The notes under the pieces were generated by a model. The model did not search any database, was not told the DNA's origin, and saw only the letters and a program-made list of their open reading frames with translations. A program made the translations under genes and the position numbers. Shown one piece after another: positions 13,939 through 27,979 of a stretch of 64,000 bases of DNA (its first letter is position 1; each line of letters starts with the position of its first letter). This DNA comes from Smittia aterrima (Eukaryota > Arthropoda > Insecta > Diptera > Chironomidae), in assembly GCA_033063855.1 (NCBI GenBank), contig CP093830.1:372854-436853 (forward strand), written 5' to 3'.

Positions 13939-15449
13939 TTTTCTTACATACTCGTGATCATTTTATTGATTTTGTTTAAATTTCTTTACGATGCGAATTA
14001 AAGTTAACGACGAGTGCAATTTCTTCGTTTGCGATGATCTCCGGTTCTTGAAATCAATTTTGTGTCGTAAAGTTTAATTCTTATACAAGCGGAAAGTTCG
14101 AATTGCACAATTTCAAGTGAATTTTCTCCTAAACACTTCGTTTTTGTCATCGACTGTCACTTCTTATGAAATCTTTTATTTTTGTCGTTTCTGTCTTCAC
14201 ATCGCTTTCGTTAAGATGCAGAAGAATATTCATGAGAAAGAGAGAGTCAGAAGTTTATGCAACGAAGGCCCATTTGAAGATAAAGCATGATGTGTGGTAA
14301 TTGATTGCTTCTCAAACAAGCACCTAATGCTTCTTACGAAATTGATTATCGCCAGTCAATTTGCATTTTTCTGCGGGAATAATTTATCTCGAATTAGACT
14401 CGCCGAGCGGTGAGCTGAAAGTGTTATGCAATTTTTCAGAACCATTAGGCATTCCTGTTGCGTAGATGATTCCGGAAAACTCTACACGATCGCCGTAAAA
14501 TCGCCACGATCTCTCCACAGCTGCCGATATATTGTTTTATTATAATTCGCGATTTGCTAAATTGCTCAATTACTTTTGATTTCATAATATTGAAAGTGAT
14601 TAAGTAATTTTTTCGCCTTTGAAATTGCGTACACGTCACTCAAGACAGAAGCTCGCGAACCATGAAAAATGTTGAGAAATAATTAAAAATCAATAAAAGC
14701 AAAAGTTTATGGGAAGCTGTCAGATGATTTAATCGTTAAGTCCATTGAACTTAACGTTTTTTTATTTTTATTTTCACTTCAAGGTTATTTCTTTCTTGAA
14801 TATCGAAATAATTTTAACAAAACTAAATATTTGGTCGAGTTGCTCAATCATGATCGCCTTATGGCAAGACGATGCGGGTCATCGCGTAATCGCTACAGCA
14901 TCTCTACAGCATCCAATTCATCATTTGGCATTGGCGTGTGATGATGGAGGAACGTCAATAGATAAACGAGCTGCCGACGTTAGCCTTGAACCCGGGGCGC
15001 TGTCAATGAACTTGATGAGAGGAATCTCTCAATCTTGATCCGCAGGAAATCATAAATAATTCTGGAGCACCTGATGAAGTCTCTGGTCGGTTTTGATAAA
15101 TTCATCTTCAGGATATTATCGTTCATCATTCTGCGATCGCAGATGAGCGTAAATCATCATCGTCAGCCAACTGAGAACTTGATTCTTTAATGATGACATT
15201 AAATCAAGTTGCGCAATGAAATTTGAATCACAAAGCCGCGGTTCATCATTAGGCAAATTAAGTAGATTAATTAAGTTTTATGGCTTTCTTGTCGCTTTCA
15301 TTACAATCGTAGATGATAGATTACCGAGATGAAAGTATTTTCTTATCTAATCGAAGCTAAAGGTTTCATTCTTCTATTTTTAAGGAAAAAAAAAACTATC
15401 GAACGCTCTCGAGACAAACGATCGCTCTGAACAAGAAAAATGCGCCTTT

Positions 15450-15535
15450 ATGCCTTTTTTAGCACCACTAGATGTAGATTGAAATTGAATTTGATGCTGA
15501 TAGCCATAATCATAAGAAGAGAAACATTTTTATGT
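15450..15535 (+). repeat. Copy 1 of a dispersed ~100 bp module
   Basis: Contains atgccttttttagcacc, a ~30 nt spacer, ctgatagccataatcat and then a small inverted repeat (aaacat tttt atgttt). The same two blocks with almost the same spacing recur at 21188-21300. Equal spacing of two 16-17 nt near-identical blocks argues for common descent. Whether it is a duplicated cis-element or a decayed transposon end is not decidable here. Confidence 0.5.
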
Positions 15536-18500
15536 TTCCTATCTCTCGCTGTTGCAATATTAATTACATTCGCGAGTGAGGAAGGTTTTAGGCTGAAGCG
15601 AACGCGATGATTAGTTTCCTCCCTTTTAATTTTTAGAAGTGAATTGCGTAATTATCATCCGCAATTTACGACATATCTCAAGAGGATTGTAAAACGTTTC
15701 CCGTTTGACGCGTGAAACGATTTCTCATGAGCCCGAGAGCGCTTTGACTCGACCCGCGACTCGAATGATATTAAACGATCCAAACGAATATCATGACTTG
15801 GATTCGTTTTGAATCTTTCTTCGCAATTAAATTGCGGATTATAATTTCTCTTAACATTTCTCCACCGTGTATGTAATTCTAGCGAGCTAATTGGGTTGCG
15901 TGTTAAATCGAAACTCAAACATAAATTACAGGCCTTCTTCTTGAAGGATGCTGAACTTCTGACCCGACACCGTGAAATTTAGAAAACACAAATCCCAAAG
16001 CTAAATTATAAATCATGGCAGGAAAAAAGAGAGGCTTTCGTGCCGGGCTTTAGACTTAGGAGGAGAGAGCGAGATAATTCTTTTTGTCTTGAAATCGTGA
16101 GATCTAAAAATCTTTTTCCTTTTATCAAACAGCTATAAAAATATGCATACGCCTCCCGATATGGACATTAGCGCAACTTGAATTTCAGCTGTTTGGCGCC
16201 TTTTTGTCACAGCTCACCGTACACGGGTCGATTCCTGAGCGAATCATTCATATTTTTCACGACGGAATGTCACAAGCTCCCATTGTAATTCATTTATGAT
16301 TATTGTTCTAGTTTGCTTATTTGCGCGACACAAATCCGCCTTTTGCGCTACCATACGAAAGTCAATCAATTTCACGTCGAATCGATTGGCGAAAGCGCAA
16401 GCGGCCACATGCGAAAGCCATATCGCGAGAGAGAGAACAAGTAGCTAAGAGGAGGAAGAAGAAAAAATAATTTAGTGAAAAGAACAAATTGACAATTTAA
16501 AAAGCATTCTTCGCTTCCGAAGCGAGAGAGAGATGATATCAGCCATCAATAAACAGTCGTCGTCGACGACATGAGTGTAACCTGTATTTATGACATGTTT
16601 TACTTGCATTCAAGCCGAAAGTCGCTGAATTAACGGAATATTGTTAGACGTTAGTTGATGGAGAAAGTGAATATATTTGAAAGAAACTGCAAATCTGCTG
16701 TAAGGAATTCCATAATTGCGCAATAAAAATGAATAAACATGCCTTCTTAGTAATTGGATAACAGTTCGTTTAAATTCCACCGAAAATAAGAAACAATTCT
16801 GCATTCTATCTCTTTTGACAATTGCCTGAAGGAAACTTCGTTTTTGGCACAATTACGTCGTGAAACGAGAGCTGTTGAGGACCGGAAGAGTTCTGTTAAG
16901 CACATCTTCAGTTACACTGATTCTTATTCAAGATTTCTCAATTGTTTCAGGCTTCTTACTACTCCGAGTTCTTTCCTATGTTCCAACGCCGACAAGTGAA
17001 CATTTATCAGGCAATGACCATCAAAAGCGAAGCAGCGATCTTTCTTCTTTCATTCTTTCCCACAAAACAAAAAGAAAAACAACAGACGAGAACAATCCGT
17101 TGAGCAACAATTCGTATTTTGATTTGTAGATTTATTTAAATTAATTCCAACCGAGGTAGAATATGTTCATGCGCCTGTCTCTGTCTTTTATGTAATCGCA
17201 TAATTATTTTCCTAGGAATTTATTTGCTCGCCGTGCTCATTACGTTGCATCTGAACTGCGGCGTGGAATTTTCTCTTCTTTCTTCTTGCTGAACTGATGA
17301 GCAACGAGAATTTTTGATAACGCTGCGATCGATCTCGAAAAAGCTTTTGCTTCCTTATCATGTGTTGAGAAGCTTTATCATGTCGTTAATAATAGCGTTT
17401 TGCGTAAATCGTGATCGTGGATTAGCGAGCTTATCTTTTTGACGCGTTGATTGGCCTACAACGCGATCGTTTTCGCACGAATTGTTGAAGGTTTGCTTGT
17501 GGATTGATCGTAAACATTATTAAACCAGATATTTATTTTTTTTGATTAGAAGCTTCAAACAGTTTCGCGTGTGAGATCTAATTAAAAGAGAGTTTACGCG
17601 TAAAGCTTGGCGTGAAGACTGTCGCTGAGTTAGTTGCTTGAAGGGTCGTTTACCGTTCTTCCAATATTTGGAAATTTAATGAGAGTTCAACGAGCGAAGA
17701 AACACGACCTATTCATCACCATTTCGATCCGCTTTTCATTTTGTTAAATCACGCTATAGCGAAAAGTAATCAAAATGATTTAAAATTCGCTGAATCGCGA
17801 GTTGAAAACTTAAAGGGAAGTCGAAATATTTTTTATTATTAAATCGAAGATGGTCAAGACATCATCGTGATTTGTGAGAAATCTGTTGGCAGTCGTAATT
17901 TTTCATTTTCATCGGCTCAGAATCTTCTCGTTCTTAAATGAATTTTCATTAAATTCAATTTGAACTTTTCAGATTGAATATCTCTCGATCGAAACCCACG
18001 ATCTTGGGTTCAAATTCGAGGTTCATCTTCTCGCTGAGCATTCAAAGAATTACTAATCAATCAATTGCTTTAGTTGCGTCACATATATTATAGTTTCATT
18101 TGCGATGTTAAGATATTTAAATCGTCAAACGCCCAACAATTAATATTCCAATCGCAATGCTTCAACTCTCGCGACCTACAAAGGATTTAAGAGTAGACAG
18201 CGAGACACGAGAAACACTTCCACTTTGCTGCGAATAAAAAAGAAATGCGCGAGACTCGAGAGAGCACATTAAGTTGATTTATCGTGACCACCTTGCAATC
18301 CCGAGCAGCGAATGTTTAACTGCAGTTGCCAATTTTCGAAAATTTCACCTTCATTGGTTTGTAATTTGTCATCTGTCTGTTTATTATTGAGGTTGGTTGA
18401 GAAGAGAAACAAGAAGTGTTTACTCAGTTTGATGTGAGTTTTCAGCGGACGCCTTAAATCACTCACGATGACTGCGGGGAGAACTTTTTGAAGTCAATCG

Positions 18501-21187
18501 AATCACATCTCATGCTGCTGACGTCGGGAGATAGAAAGTCGAAACTATTTGAATACAGTTAATTGAATGTACACATTTCCCGAAAAAAAAGTAAATGCTG
18601 CGCTTTTGAATATTTGATTATAATTCATTTATCAAACATTTAATCAATTAATATCATCGGAGAATGAATAGCCGCCGTTGTCAGTAGCGATTGATGAAGA
18701 AGAAGCGAGTGTATGACGAAGAAGAGAAATTAGAACGTTGTTTAGAGAACTCGCTCGCCTCCGTCCGAAACTTCGCTTTAATGTCTCGATTTAAAATGCA
18801 ATTAGTCGCTCGTGGACTGTAGAAAGGCAATGAATCATGAAAGCTGAAGCAATCATTTATAGTCGTGCTGCAACCGTTTGGGAAATGATTTACTTTAGAT
18901 CTGGTCGGTGGGTGATATTCCGTTTCTTTATCTTTAACTACAGCTCGTAAAATTATTCCACTCGCGATCTTTAATTTTATGATCCTTTTTCTAGGCGGCC
19001 AAAGAAAATTGCACTTCATTAGCGAACTTTTCTTCCCAGTCACACTTAAATATTTTCTTTGGTCTGTTTACAGTTAAAAAACAAACGTAAAGATACAAGA
19101 TTGATTATCTCAAGCAAATTGTACAAATAGTAAATCCTAATGATGCTTGGCGCTTTCTATTCGGCTTTTGACCGCTTGCCAGTCGATTCCAATTTGAAAA
19201 GATTTCCAACACGCGATAATTTATCAGCGAAATTCCAAGCGGGAAGCGGCAAACGAAAGAGTATATGAAAGAGATGCGCTGACAAGTATCAGCGCGATAA
19301 GTTTGCATTTAAAGAATATTTGAAAGAGTTCAAAATACTTAAGCATTACAAAATATTGCCATGTTAATATTTCATGGCTTATTTGAGCATGATTCACGTT
19401 TACACGATAGAAATCTATTTCCGAGCACATACTCGCATTACATTGTTGCACCATCGAATCACGTTCGACGGTATAGCAAGCGAAGCTACCAATTCTGCAC
19501 GGATTCGGCTCCGTAAGTATTTCTACGAACGATTGATTATCTTAGCATGTCATTGAACTTGAAATTGAATTTAATATTACGTCAGTTGAGCTCAGTGAAC
19601 TAGAGCACGTTCCAGTGACTTCAATCTCAATCTCGTGTTGCCTCTCAAATTTTATTATTCAACTCGTTAATCGATACTCGACGGTCTTGTCAATAAAATG
19701 TGCAATAAAATGAAAACATGGACTAATAGCGTTTCACTCTTACCGTTTATGATCTGAAAGTTTACACTTGCCATTTACTCGCAGAATTGAATTGAAATGT
19801 GATACGTTCGCGAAACCAGTCACAAGAGAAGCGAAAATCATTTTTGTCTCATGGATATCTTCGCATTCCCTTAAGAAATTTTTTGAATCAATAAATCATC
19901 GAGAAAATTAATTAACTTTTATATTTATTGACTTCCAAGAAGCTGACAAACAGAGAGTTCAACTCCTCCTGTCGGCATCAAAGTCTAAGTATGATCCCTA
20001 AGTTTATTAATTTCTTTTAACTGCCACAATCGTAAATTTGATTGTTGGGAATTTGCTGAAGAGCTCAATAAAAATAGTTTGAAAAATGAACTCACGCAAT
20101 ACTCTCATCGATAGAAAAGCTCAGGTTTCCAGTCGTGAAGCTTCGTTTAAATGGATTCTTAATAAAGCTAATAAAACTGTTATTAACACCTCCGGTGAAA
20201 AGTCTTTTATTGCAAATACTAAACGATAAAGTTCTCGAGTGGAATCATAAATTTATTATGTTTTGGGTGGAGAGAAAGCTTCTCCGTGTATCGATATCTT
20301 TTAAGAAACAGTTAGTCGAGTATAAAATTTCTCAAAATCGCCCGAGGAGGTTTTGATCTATGAAACAAACAAAAATATTTCTTCTGGAACGAAAAAGATC
20401 CGAAATTTGATAGGAAAGTTGGCGCGTGCAAATCTGAAATTTGAATAACTTCATCAAAAGGAATGCGGCAGCTTTTTCTTAATTTCTTTCAAGAAGTTTG
20501 CCTTTAGGAACAAAAGAAAGAAGCCCAAGCTCAAGTTTCATTGATGGGAGAGAAAAAAACTCTAATGTACTTGCTGTGCAAACAGTTTTCGATTCATTGA
20601 GCGGTTCAATAACGTTTCACCTATAGATCACAGATAAACTTTCTTTTGCCAACTGAAAAAGCGATGGCATGAACACAAAAAAAAAGAGAATCAGACAGAA
20701 AACATCAGAGGCTGAGAATTACATTGACCTACAAAATCCACCGTCAGTTCGTTAGATAAAAATCGGTAAATGATCGTTGCCATTGAAAAGTCTTGCCGGT
20801 GATATTTTATTGCTACTTAATAGAGTACAAATTTAATTTTCATGACCTATCCCTGACTCGACTGATGGCAAGAGCGTGATAATGTTCTTATTATTCAAAT
20901 AAAACTTCCCATTGTTGGACTGAACGTTGCTTAAATCACTTTCGTTTCTCAAGACGACTGGTGATACTTGTGTGAACACAGCAATCTGCCCGACTTTCAT
21001 TTGATTAATGTAATCGCTGTTCTATGCACTCAAATTACTCGCCTCTCTCTCTGCTTATGGTCGCGATTTTAATTGCACATTTTTCAATGAGCACAAGCTA
21101 ACTGATAAGATCACATTGAGTGGAACGAGCCTACTCACTCGCATAATTAAGAAAGGAAGAAGTCGACATCAAAGAGGCTCATGCTTC

Positions 21188-21300
21188 ATGCCTTTTTCAG
21201 CACCTCACTGCGTTGGCTGCGAATAGATAATCGAACTGATAACCATAATTATTGCGAAACATGAATTTGAACATAAAAATTTATGTTTTAAACATTTCCT
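21188..21300 (+). repeat. Copy 2 of a dispersed ~100 bp module
   Basis: Contains atgcctttttcagcacc, a 31 nt spacer and ctgataaccataattat, followed further on by the near-palindrome atgttttaaacat. It matches copy 1 near 15450 in the same orientation, block for block. Confidence 0.5.
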
Positions 21301-24300
21301 TTTTCGGATTGGATAGAAACGCTTTCCGCGAAGAAGAGTTTTTGAAGAAATCTCTTGTTAATCAAAGGCATTTTGTACAGTTTTATGAGGCTTAAACACA
21401 GTTGATGCAACATTTTAACAATCATGTGAACTGAATTGTGCAGATGATGAGCTGTGTAGAGTTTATTGTTCCGAAAGAAAATTCTTTTAATTACATTCGC
21501 AGATTCTTGTTTGGCCAAACGCGTGAACGGAACTCGTGGAACTTCTTAGAGAGAAGGTTCCGACAAGTTTTTTAAAAAGTGTTTAACATTTTATTTTTAT
21601 TGTTTATTCGTCGTTATTCACTTGAAAATTCAACACGCTCTCTTCTTCTTCTCACCTTGATTGCTCTAATGATTTATTTATTTTGATTTTTTTCTCGCTC
21701 GAATCAAAGCAGCAATTTTAAAACTCTTGCTTTAGCTTTTTACGATCACTCGCTGACATTCCTAAAAGGCAATTAAGTTAATAAAGAAATCTGTCAAAAG
21801 TTCTAGTCTAGCATCTTCATCAAGCCCGTCGAGTAAGATGGAAGAACAAAGCCGCTGAAATCTAAAATCATTCCCATGAGAACGAGGACGCGGGCCACGA
21901 AAAGCAAGCAAAGCAAAGCAACCGATTTGATTGTTTACACAGTCACAAATAATTAAAATCCTTCACGAGAATTAATCTCTTGCGACGAGGAAGACTTTAT
22001 TTTCAATAAACAATGGATTGTAATCGTCAGCGACTTCTCTTGTCATGAGAAATGTGCGTCGTTAGAACAGGCTTGGCCAATATCATAATTGCCAGCTCTT
22101 CTCAATAACTGAATGCGAAATACGACTCTATGGAATTGACTTTCTCATTGATTCGCTAGCCACACAGAAGTTTATTGACTTCGGCCATTTATTGCTGCAT
22201 TGTTATTCAAATTCGTTTCGAGATCAAACTCGCTCATAGATTTCAATATTTAGTCGCTTCTTATGTACTTCTTGATGCGACTGATAACATTGTCTTTCGT
22301 TTGCATTAAGAATTTCAGTTTTATGAACTCCCTCGCTCCCTTAGCATAATCAATTTATGGAGGCAATTTCTGTCAACATTTATTGCAACGAAGTCTCTCT
22401 CTCTTTCTCATGATCTTTAATTGTTTTAGAAGCTTTCTATTGACGCAAAGTGACACACGGCGAACTAAAAACGTCAGAACACATTTCCGAAACAGTTTCT
22501 TTCTATAAATGGGTTTAAAAATCGCAGTAAAGAAAGAAAAATATTTAAATGAAAAAAATGAAACTTCCCGGTTTTGAAGTTGTGTGACCAAATGCGCTGT
22601 GCTATGATAAATCAAAATGCAGAGCTAGAAAAATGCACGTTTTTTGATTCTTTCAAGCTCACTTCCAAGACCGCCGACAGTGAAAAGCTCTGCACATTCT
22701 TCTTTCATTCGTTACGTTTGTCTAACAAACATTTTTCGATTGCTGCGCTTTTTTTTATTCCTCTCGGAATCGTTTTATGGAGGCCACCACTTGCTCACTC
22801 AACTTACATTCCATAAAGATATCTCGTTCTTCGTAGCGGAATCAAGCAACAAAGCAAGGCAGGCAGTGCAAAAAATGCGTTTTTAATCTCGCGTAAATCT
22901 CGATTATCTTTCAACTTACAGTTCGATCGATGTTCACTCAATGTCAATTTCTTTACTTTCTCTGTGCTTAATCGATTTATGAATAAAGTTGCTGAGAGGA
23001 GTTGAAATCCTGTAAAACTCGAATTTATGAATTCCTCTCTCGACATTTCTGGAATTTATAGTTTTGCGACATGTTTTTTCACGCCTTCTCCAGTCTCCGC
23101 AATTCTATTAGTTATCACTTTCCTTGCTAAAACAAAAGCGAGCAAAGCAGAAATCGAAATCAAACGATAAATTTACTTCATGATCGTATCGTAGTATCGT
23201 GCACAATCAACGGCATAGGGCAACATGGGAAACAAACTAAAAGTCTCTGCAATCGCCTGGCGGCAAATAAATAAATAAAATATGTTTCCGATAACAGCTG
23301 AAAGCAGAATTAGCCTTCAAAATGTTAACATAAATCAGATAAAGAGATTATAGAATCAATAGCGAGAAGAAACGGCTTATCGCGGAGTGCAAGAAAAGGT
23401 AAATACAGAAATTGAAATAAAATTCCTGAGTTAATAATTTTCTGGTTTAATGCATCATCGACCATACTCGAGCGGTCGTCCGTTAGAAACATCGCTTTCG
23501 TTATCTCTTCCTTCACTCAAAATTAGCGCGATTGCTTAAACATAAGATTGATTATCTCGACCAACACAAATTATTCAAATCACCGATCATTTAAAGAAAA
23601 TTCTTTCAGCGCAAAGAAAAATTCATTAATCACTCTCTTCAAGCTTTTTAAAACTCGATAAATTATCAGGGAAAAGTGTCGGCAGATGCGACTCTACAAC
23701 ATAACCAACAAGTCTGTGGTGATAACGAAGCAACATGACGACGTGTGTTAATGATTTATACTCAAGAGTTAGTTTCAGGTTTAGATTCTTTGAATAATTT
23801 TAGGGATTTTTATACGGATTTTTCTTACTGTTTGACATTAATAATTGAGTTGAAAACTTGTTAAGTTCTAGAAGAACAGACCTTCCAATATCTTCTCTCT
23901 CTAACTGCTCGTTCATTTTTTTATTCAAATTAAGCTTGATTCGGAAGTCGAATGAATTCCAAATGAAGTCACTTGACTTAAAGATTCTTTCTCAGATTCA
24001 CAAAAGAACGCAAGAATCCCTTTTTCACGTTAACTCACTTAAGCTTACAATGCAACAAAACAGATTGGAATCAATTTATAATGCTCTCGACGGCGCTTTA
24101 TCTCGTTGAAAACTTCGTTGGAGCTGGCGAATGTTAACAAGAGAAGGCATTTCTGTGATTGTCTTCATTAGCCTCAATTATCGTTGTTTCAGAGTAGACT
24201 TCTGTTGAAAGACTCGAAAATGCTTTCAATCCTATTGCAATCAATTGAATCGTATTCCCACTGCTTTAATTACTTAATTACAATCGTTTCCTATAGGAAG

Positions 24301-26672
24301 CATTCAAAGGTGTTTTTTATAGAGTTGATAAAGGTTTAAGCAGCTTAGGTTGAAGCTGACTCAATTGTAATTTTGAGAGAGAAATGCCTTCCTTCCTACG
24401 ACTCACAAGTGTTTATCGTAATTTGTATCGATGCATTTTTCTTGTCATACGCTTTCTACTCATGTCCTCAGTGCTATCGGGAGGTCTCCACCTATTGATC
24501 ACTCGCATGATATTTATGACGATCGTAATTCAATTATCAAACGGACACCGCTCATTGTCAATAAGTACAATTAATAAGTCATTCGTCTTTGTCGAGAAGC
24601 ATTCACAGTTAGTGAAATCTTGATTAATGCGCCACGTAAAAGCCGAGAAGATACTTGAATGAAAAAGTTATCAGTTTGATCGAGAAGTCATTAGAGAAGC
24701 AGAACAATTTAATTAACTTGATTATCAGAAAAAATGGGGAATGGAAGAGGAGAAAACTAAAACAAGCTGCGCCCAAGCAACGGTATTGTTCGTGAACTAA
24801 CAAATGCTGTAGCGATAACAAGACTTAAGCCGTGTTGACACGTTAACAGAGATTAAAAGCGAGTTTGGTATGCGGTAGGAGGAGAACCTCCCGAAAAAAA
24901 GAACTAAATAATAATCAGATCAGGGAAGATCAATGAAGATTTCTTTCTCGAGTTAAGCAGCAAATTTTTGCTTTCAATGAATTGAAAGGAGAAAATGATA
25001 AAGTGCATTGTTGTTACGTAAGCATTATTCTGACTTTAGCTTCATGTGCAAAGACCAAGCGAGATGAAAGAAGCAGATTTTCTTGTTGCCTATAAAAATT
25101 TCATAATAAATTGATTATAATTGAAGTTCTCTTCATGTTCAACTATCAGTAAAAACTCTCCTTTGACTTGATATCACATAAATCGATTTCGATGAGCTGA
25201 GACGAATGTTTAACCGAAATCACATCGACTACAATGAATAAACGACAACTCAAGTATTCTGATTGCAACTCTGCAATTGCAGTAATAGAGAGAGAACTAT
25301 GTTTACAACACAGCATATTTTAGTTGAGAATGAAAATAAATGTAACATCGACGACTAACATATATGAATTTATGTTATGGGCATGTAATTTATTAATTTA
25401 GAATGCTTTGTTGTTCGTTCTCTCTCTCTCACTCGCTCGTTCTCTCCTTTCTTGCTGGTGGCTGAATCAACAGAAAATAATTCTTAATATGGATTGCTAT
25501 TACGTGATTTCCAATGCTGATAACAATTTTTCTTTCTTTCCTTCTCTTCTTCGGTTCTTCGCCTAAGCGTTAAGACTGCAAGAGAGCTTTTTGAGTTGCT
25601 TCGTAGCATTATCATAAACAATACACACTGCGAATATCTTCTTGAAGCTAATACACTTTACTTTCTTACCTCCTGTCATTTTCCGAGTGCGCTGCGCTGT
25701 CTATTAAGTCGCTTTTGTGCAGTAAAAACTGTTTTTGAAATAATAATTTTTCCTTCTAAAAACTCTTTGAATAGAAATCATTCTAATATTTTTGCTGAGA
25801 AGGAAAACTCGTTGCGATACAAACTCCTTTTTAATTAGATGTTTGATAAATATCAGGCCAACTCAAAATATTATCTTCGAAACATTTGAATAGTCTGCGA
25901 TTGAAAGAAACATTTTTCTCAAAGCCGAATGAAAATGAATAAAAATCTTTTTCAATGGAATTCCAAACAAAATTTGTAGTTTCGAATCTTTCAGCCGCAC
26001 GAAAATAATTATTAATAATAAAATTGTATTATCAGTCAGATAACTTAACTGTTGCAAATATTTTGTCATAAATCTTTGGATGTAAATTCGTCATTTCCAC
26101 AATTGATAATGAACAAAGCGAAAGCCTGGCTTTTGGTCGTCATATTTTAAATATTTCCCAACGAACTTTTTGAATTTAAATGAAAGCTCACCCAAGACAC
26201 GAACCCTTTTTTTTACTTCAAAGCTTTTTATAACAATAGAGATGCTTTCAGATTAATCAACTCATCCAGGATTAACTTCTTACACTAATTTCTACATACT
26301 CTGAAAACATATTCAAAACTTCAAAAGAAGAAATCTAAAATATTTTCAACAAAGCATCGTAAATCTCTTTTATGCTCAAGACATAAAGTTCCCCTCGAAA
26401 TAAAACGGAAAACTTTAAATATTCATCGACAGCAACCTCCATCGCCAGGAGTTGGATCCCATTTTGATACATAATTTATCACTTGTGCAACCCCGAAATC
26501 AAGGCATTTACATTTACTTTAGTATCTTGGAGCTTGTAAATGGAATTCGAGGGTGGAAAGAATTTATACGAACGCTTGTTAATAAATAATGAGTGCAGGC
26601 AAGAAAAGAAGGAAGTAAGGAAAAAAAGCCCGTGATGTGAAATTTAGCATGAATAATTTATTTTCAATATTG

Positions 26673-26690
26673 CATCTCCTGCAGGAGATG
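26673..26690. repeat. Perfect 18 bp palindrome
   Basis: CATCTCCTGCAGGAGATG is a perfect palindrome with no spacer, in otherwise AT-rich sequence. It could be a dimeric transcription-factor site or chance. Confidence 0.4.
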
Positions 26691-27961
26691 TCTACAACTC
26701 TGTTTGGATCTTTTGAGTACTGCAGATGATGGTAAACTCTTCAAATCATCCGCAGACGTTTCGAAGTAATTAATATTGAATCGAAGTTCTTTCGATGAAA
26801 CTAAATTGAATTGCAATGCAACCTCCAATGAAAATTGGTAGAGAAACTCAATGGATGCGATATGGAGAGAAAACTTTATTTATCAATTAAAAGCACATCT
26901 GTTGTACGGAATCGAATGAACTTTTTCTCTCTCCTCCTGAAAAACATTGTCGGGATCGTGCGAATTATAAACTGAGGACAAAGCGAGAGAAAGAGAAACG
27001 ATGGATAAATTAATTGAACATTTTTTCCCTCTCGTTGTGTTCTGCTGAGCACATTGAAACTGGAAATTAAAATCTGCTCAACCATGAAATCGAATATCTG
27101 TTGCACGTACACACTTGAGCTTCGTTCGGCATTGCAATGTGAAGCTGTTACAGAAGGAGGAGGAAGCTTTCTGCCCAAGGCGAACTGGAGCGAAATAATT
27201 ACGAAATAAAGAAAAGTTTTCCCATCGACAGTTTTACAACTCAATTGCATTTCTAATAACATTGTTTAATGAATCGGCATCGGGTTCGCAATTTTATGAA
27301 TGAGGAATGAATTTGCTTTAACTCGCTGAAGCCTCAAAAGGTCGAAAAAGGGATGAAGTGGCCAAAAGGAAAATAAATGGGAAAACTTTTTCCATTATCA
27401 TGTCGTCACATCCTGAATCATACACTCGCTCAATCTTCAATCTTACGATCCAATCTCGTGGCCGTTGTGCGTCGATGGGCCGAAAGTTTAAACACAAAAC
27501 TCCACCGGCTGTCATCATATTTTGGGAGTGATTTATTAAGCCGTCGGGTATTCAATATCCAATCTATGATTATCACGTTCATCATAAAGGTTTTTTCGCT
27601 TTTCCATCCTTTTCCCTTTCGTTCTTATAAGAAGAGCAAAAAAAATGCAAATTACTCGATGAGCATCTTCGATTCAATCCTTCCCTTCCACCAATTCATC
27701 GAGAAAATGAATGACTCAATCAAAAAACGGTCCGGATTACGAGTTTAAGATGGTTTGAGTTGTTCAATGTAAGCGAACGAAGATGAAAGTGATTGAGTAA
27801 GAAAGTTGAAGAATGAAGGCAATTTATCAGTCTGAAAGAAAAATTTTGATTGAAAAATGCTCTCAAACAGAAAATTTGCTGCCGATGTTTCAACAAACTT
27901 CAATCTCGTCTGCCGTTTTTCATTTTCGGAGACATAAACGCGCCAATCAATCGGCAGACAT

Positions 27962-27967
27962 TTTATT
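27962..27967 (-). terminator. Poly(A) signal of the minus-strand CUB protease
   Basis: Minus-strand AATAAA only ~13 nt after the stop codon of the protease gene at 27980-29366. It implies a very short 3' UTR. Confidence 0.55.
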
Positions 27968-27979
27968 TCCTCATTTTCA

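Larger units (their letters stand above)
1916..27961. other. Gene desert, ~26 kb
   Basis: Both strands were read. No open frame here shows a recognisable domain, family motif or convincing chain of splice-linked exons; frames of 60-128 codons occur but have low-complexity, AT-driven composition (runs of F, I, K, N, S) and overlap each other on both strands. The stretch holds simple repeats, one MITE-like element, a pair of related modules and a few TATA-like motifs, annotated separately. It could be intergenic regulatory DNA or a long intron of an unseen gene. Tiny exons or non-coding RNAs cannot be excluded by eye. Confidence 0.6.

Noticed and set aside
18681..19043. Minus-strand 120-codon frame
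   Set aside because: No motif or signal peptide; likely chance.
26876..27262. Minus-strand 128-codon frame
   Set aside because: No recognisable motif, no splice partner; low-complexity hydrophobic and basic runs.
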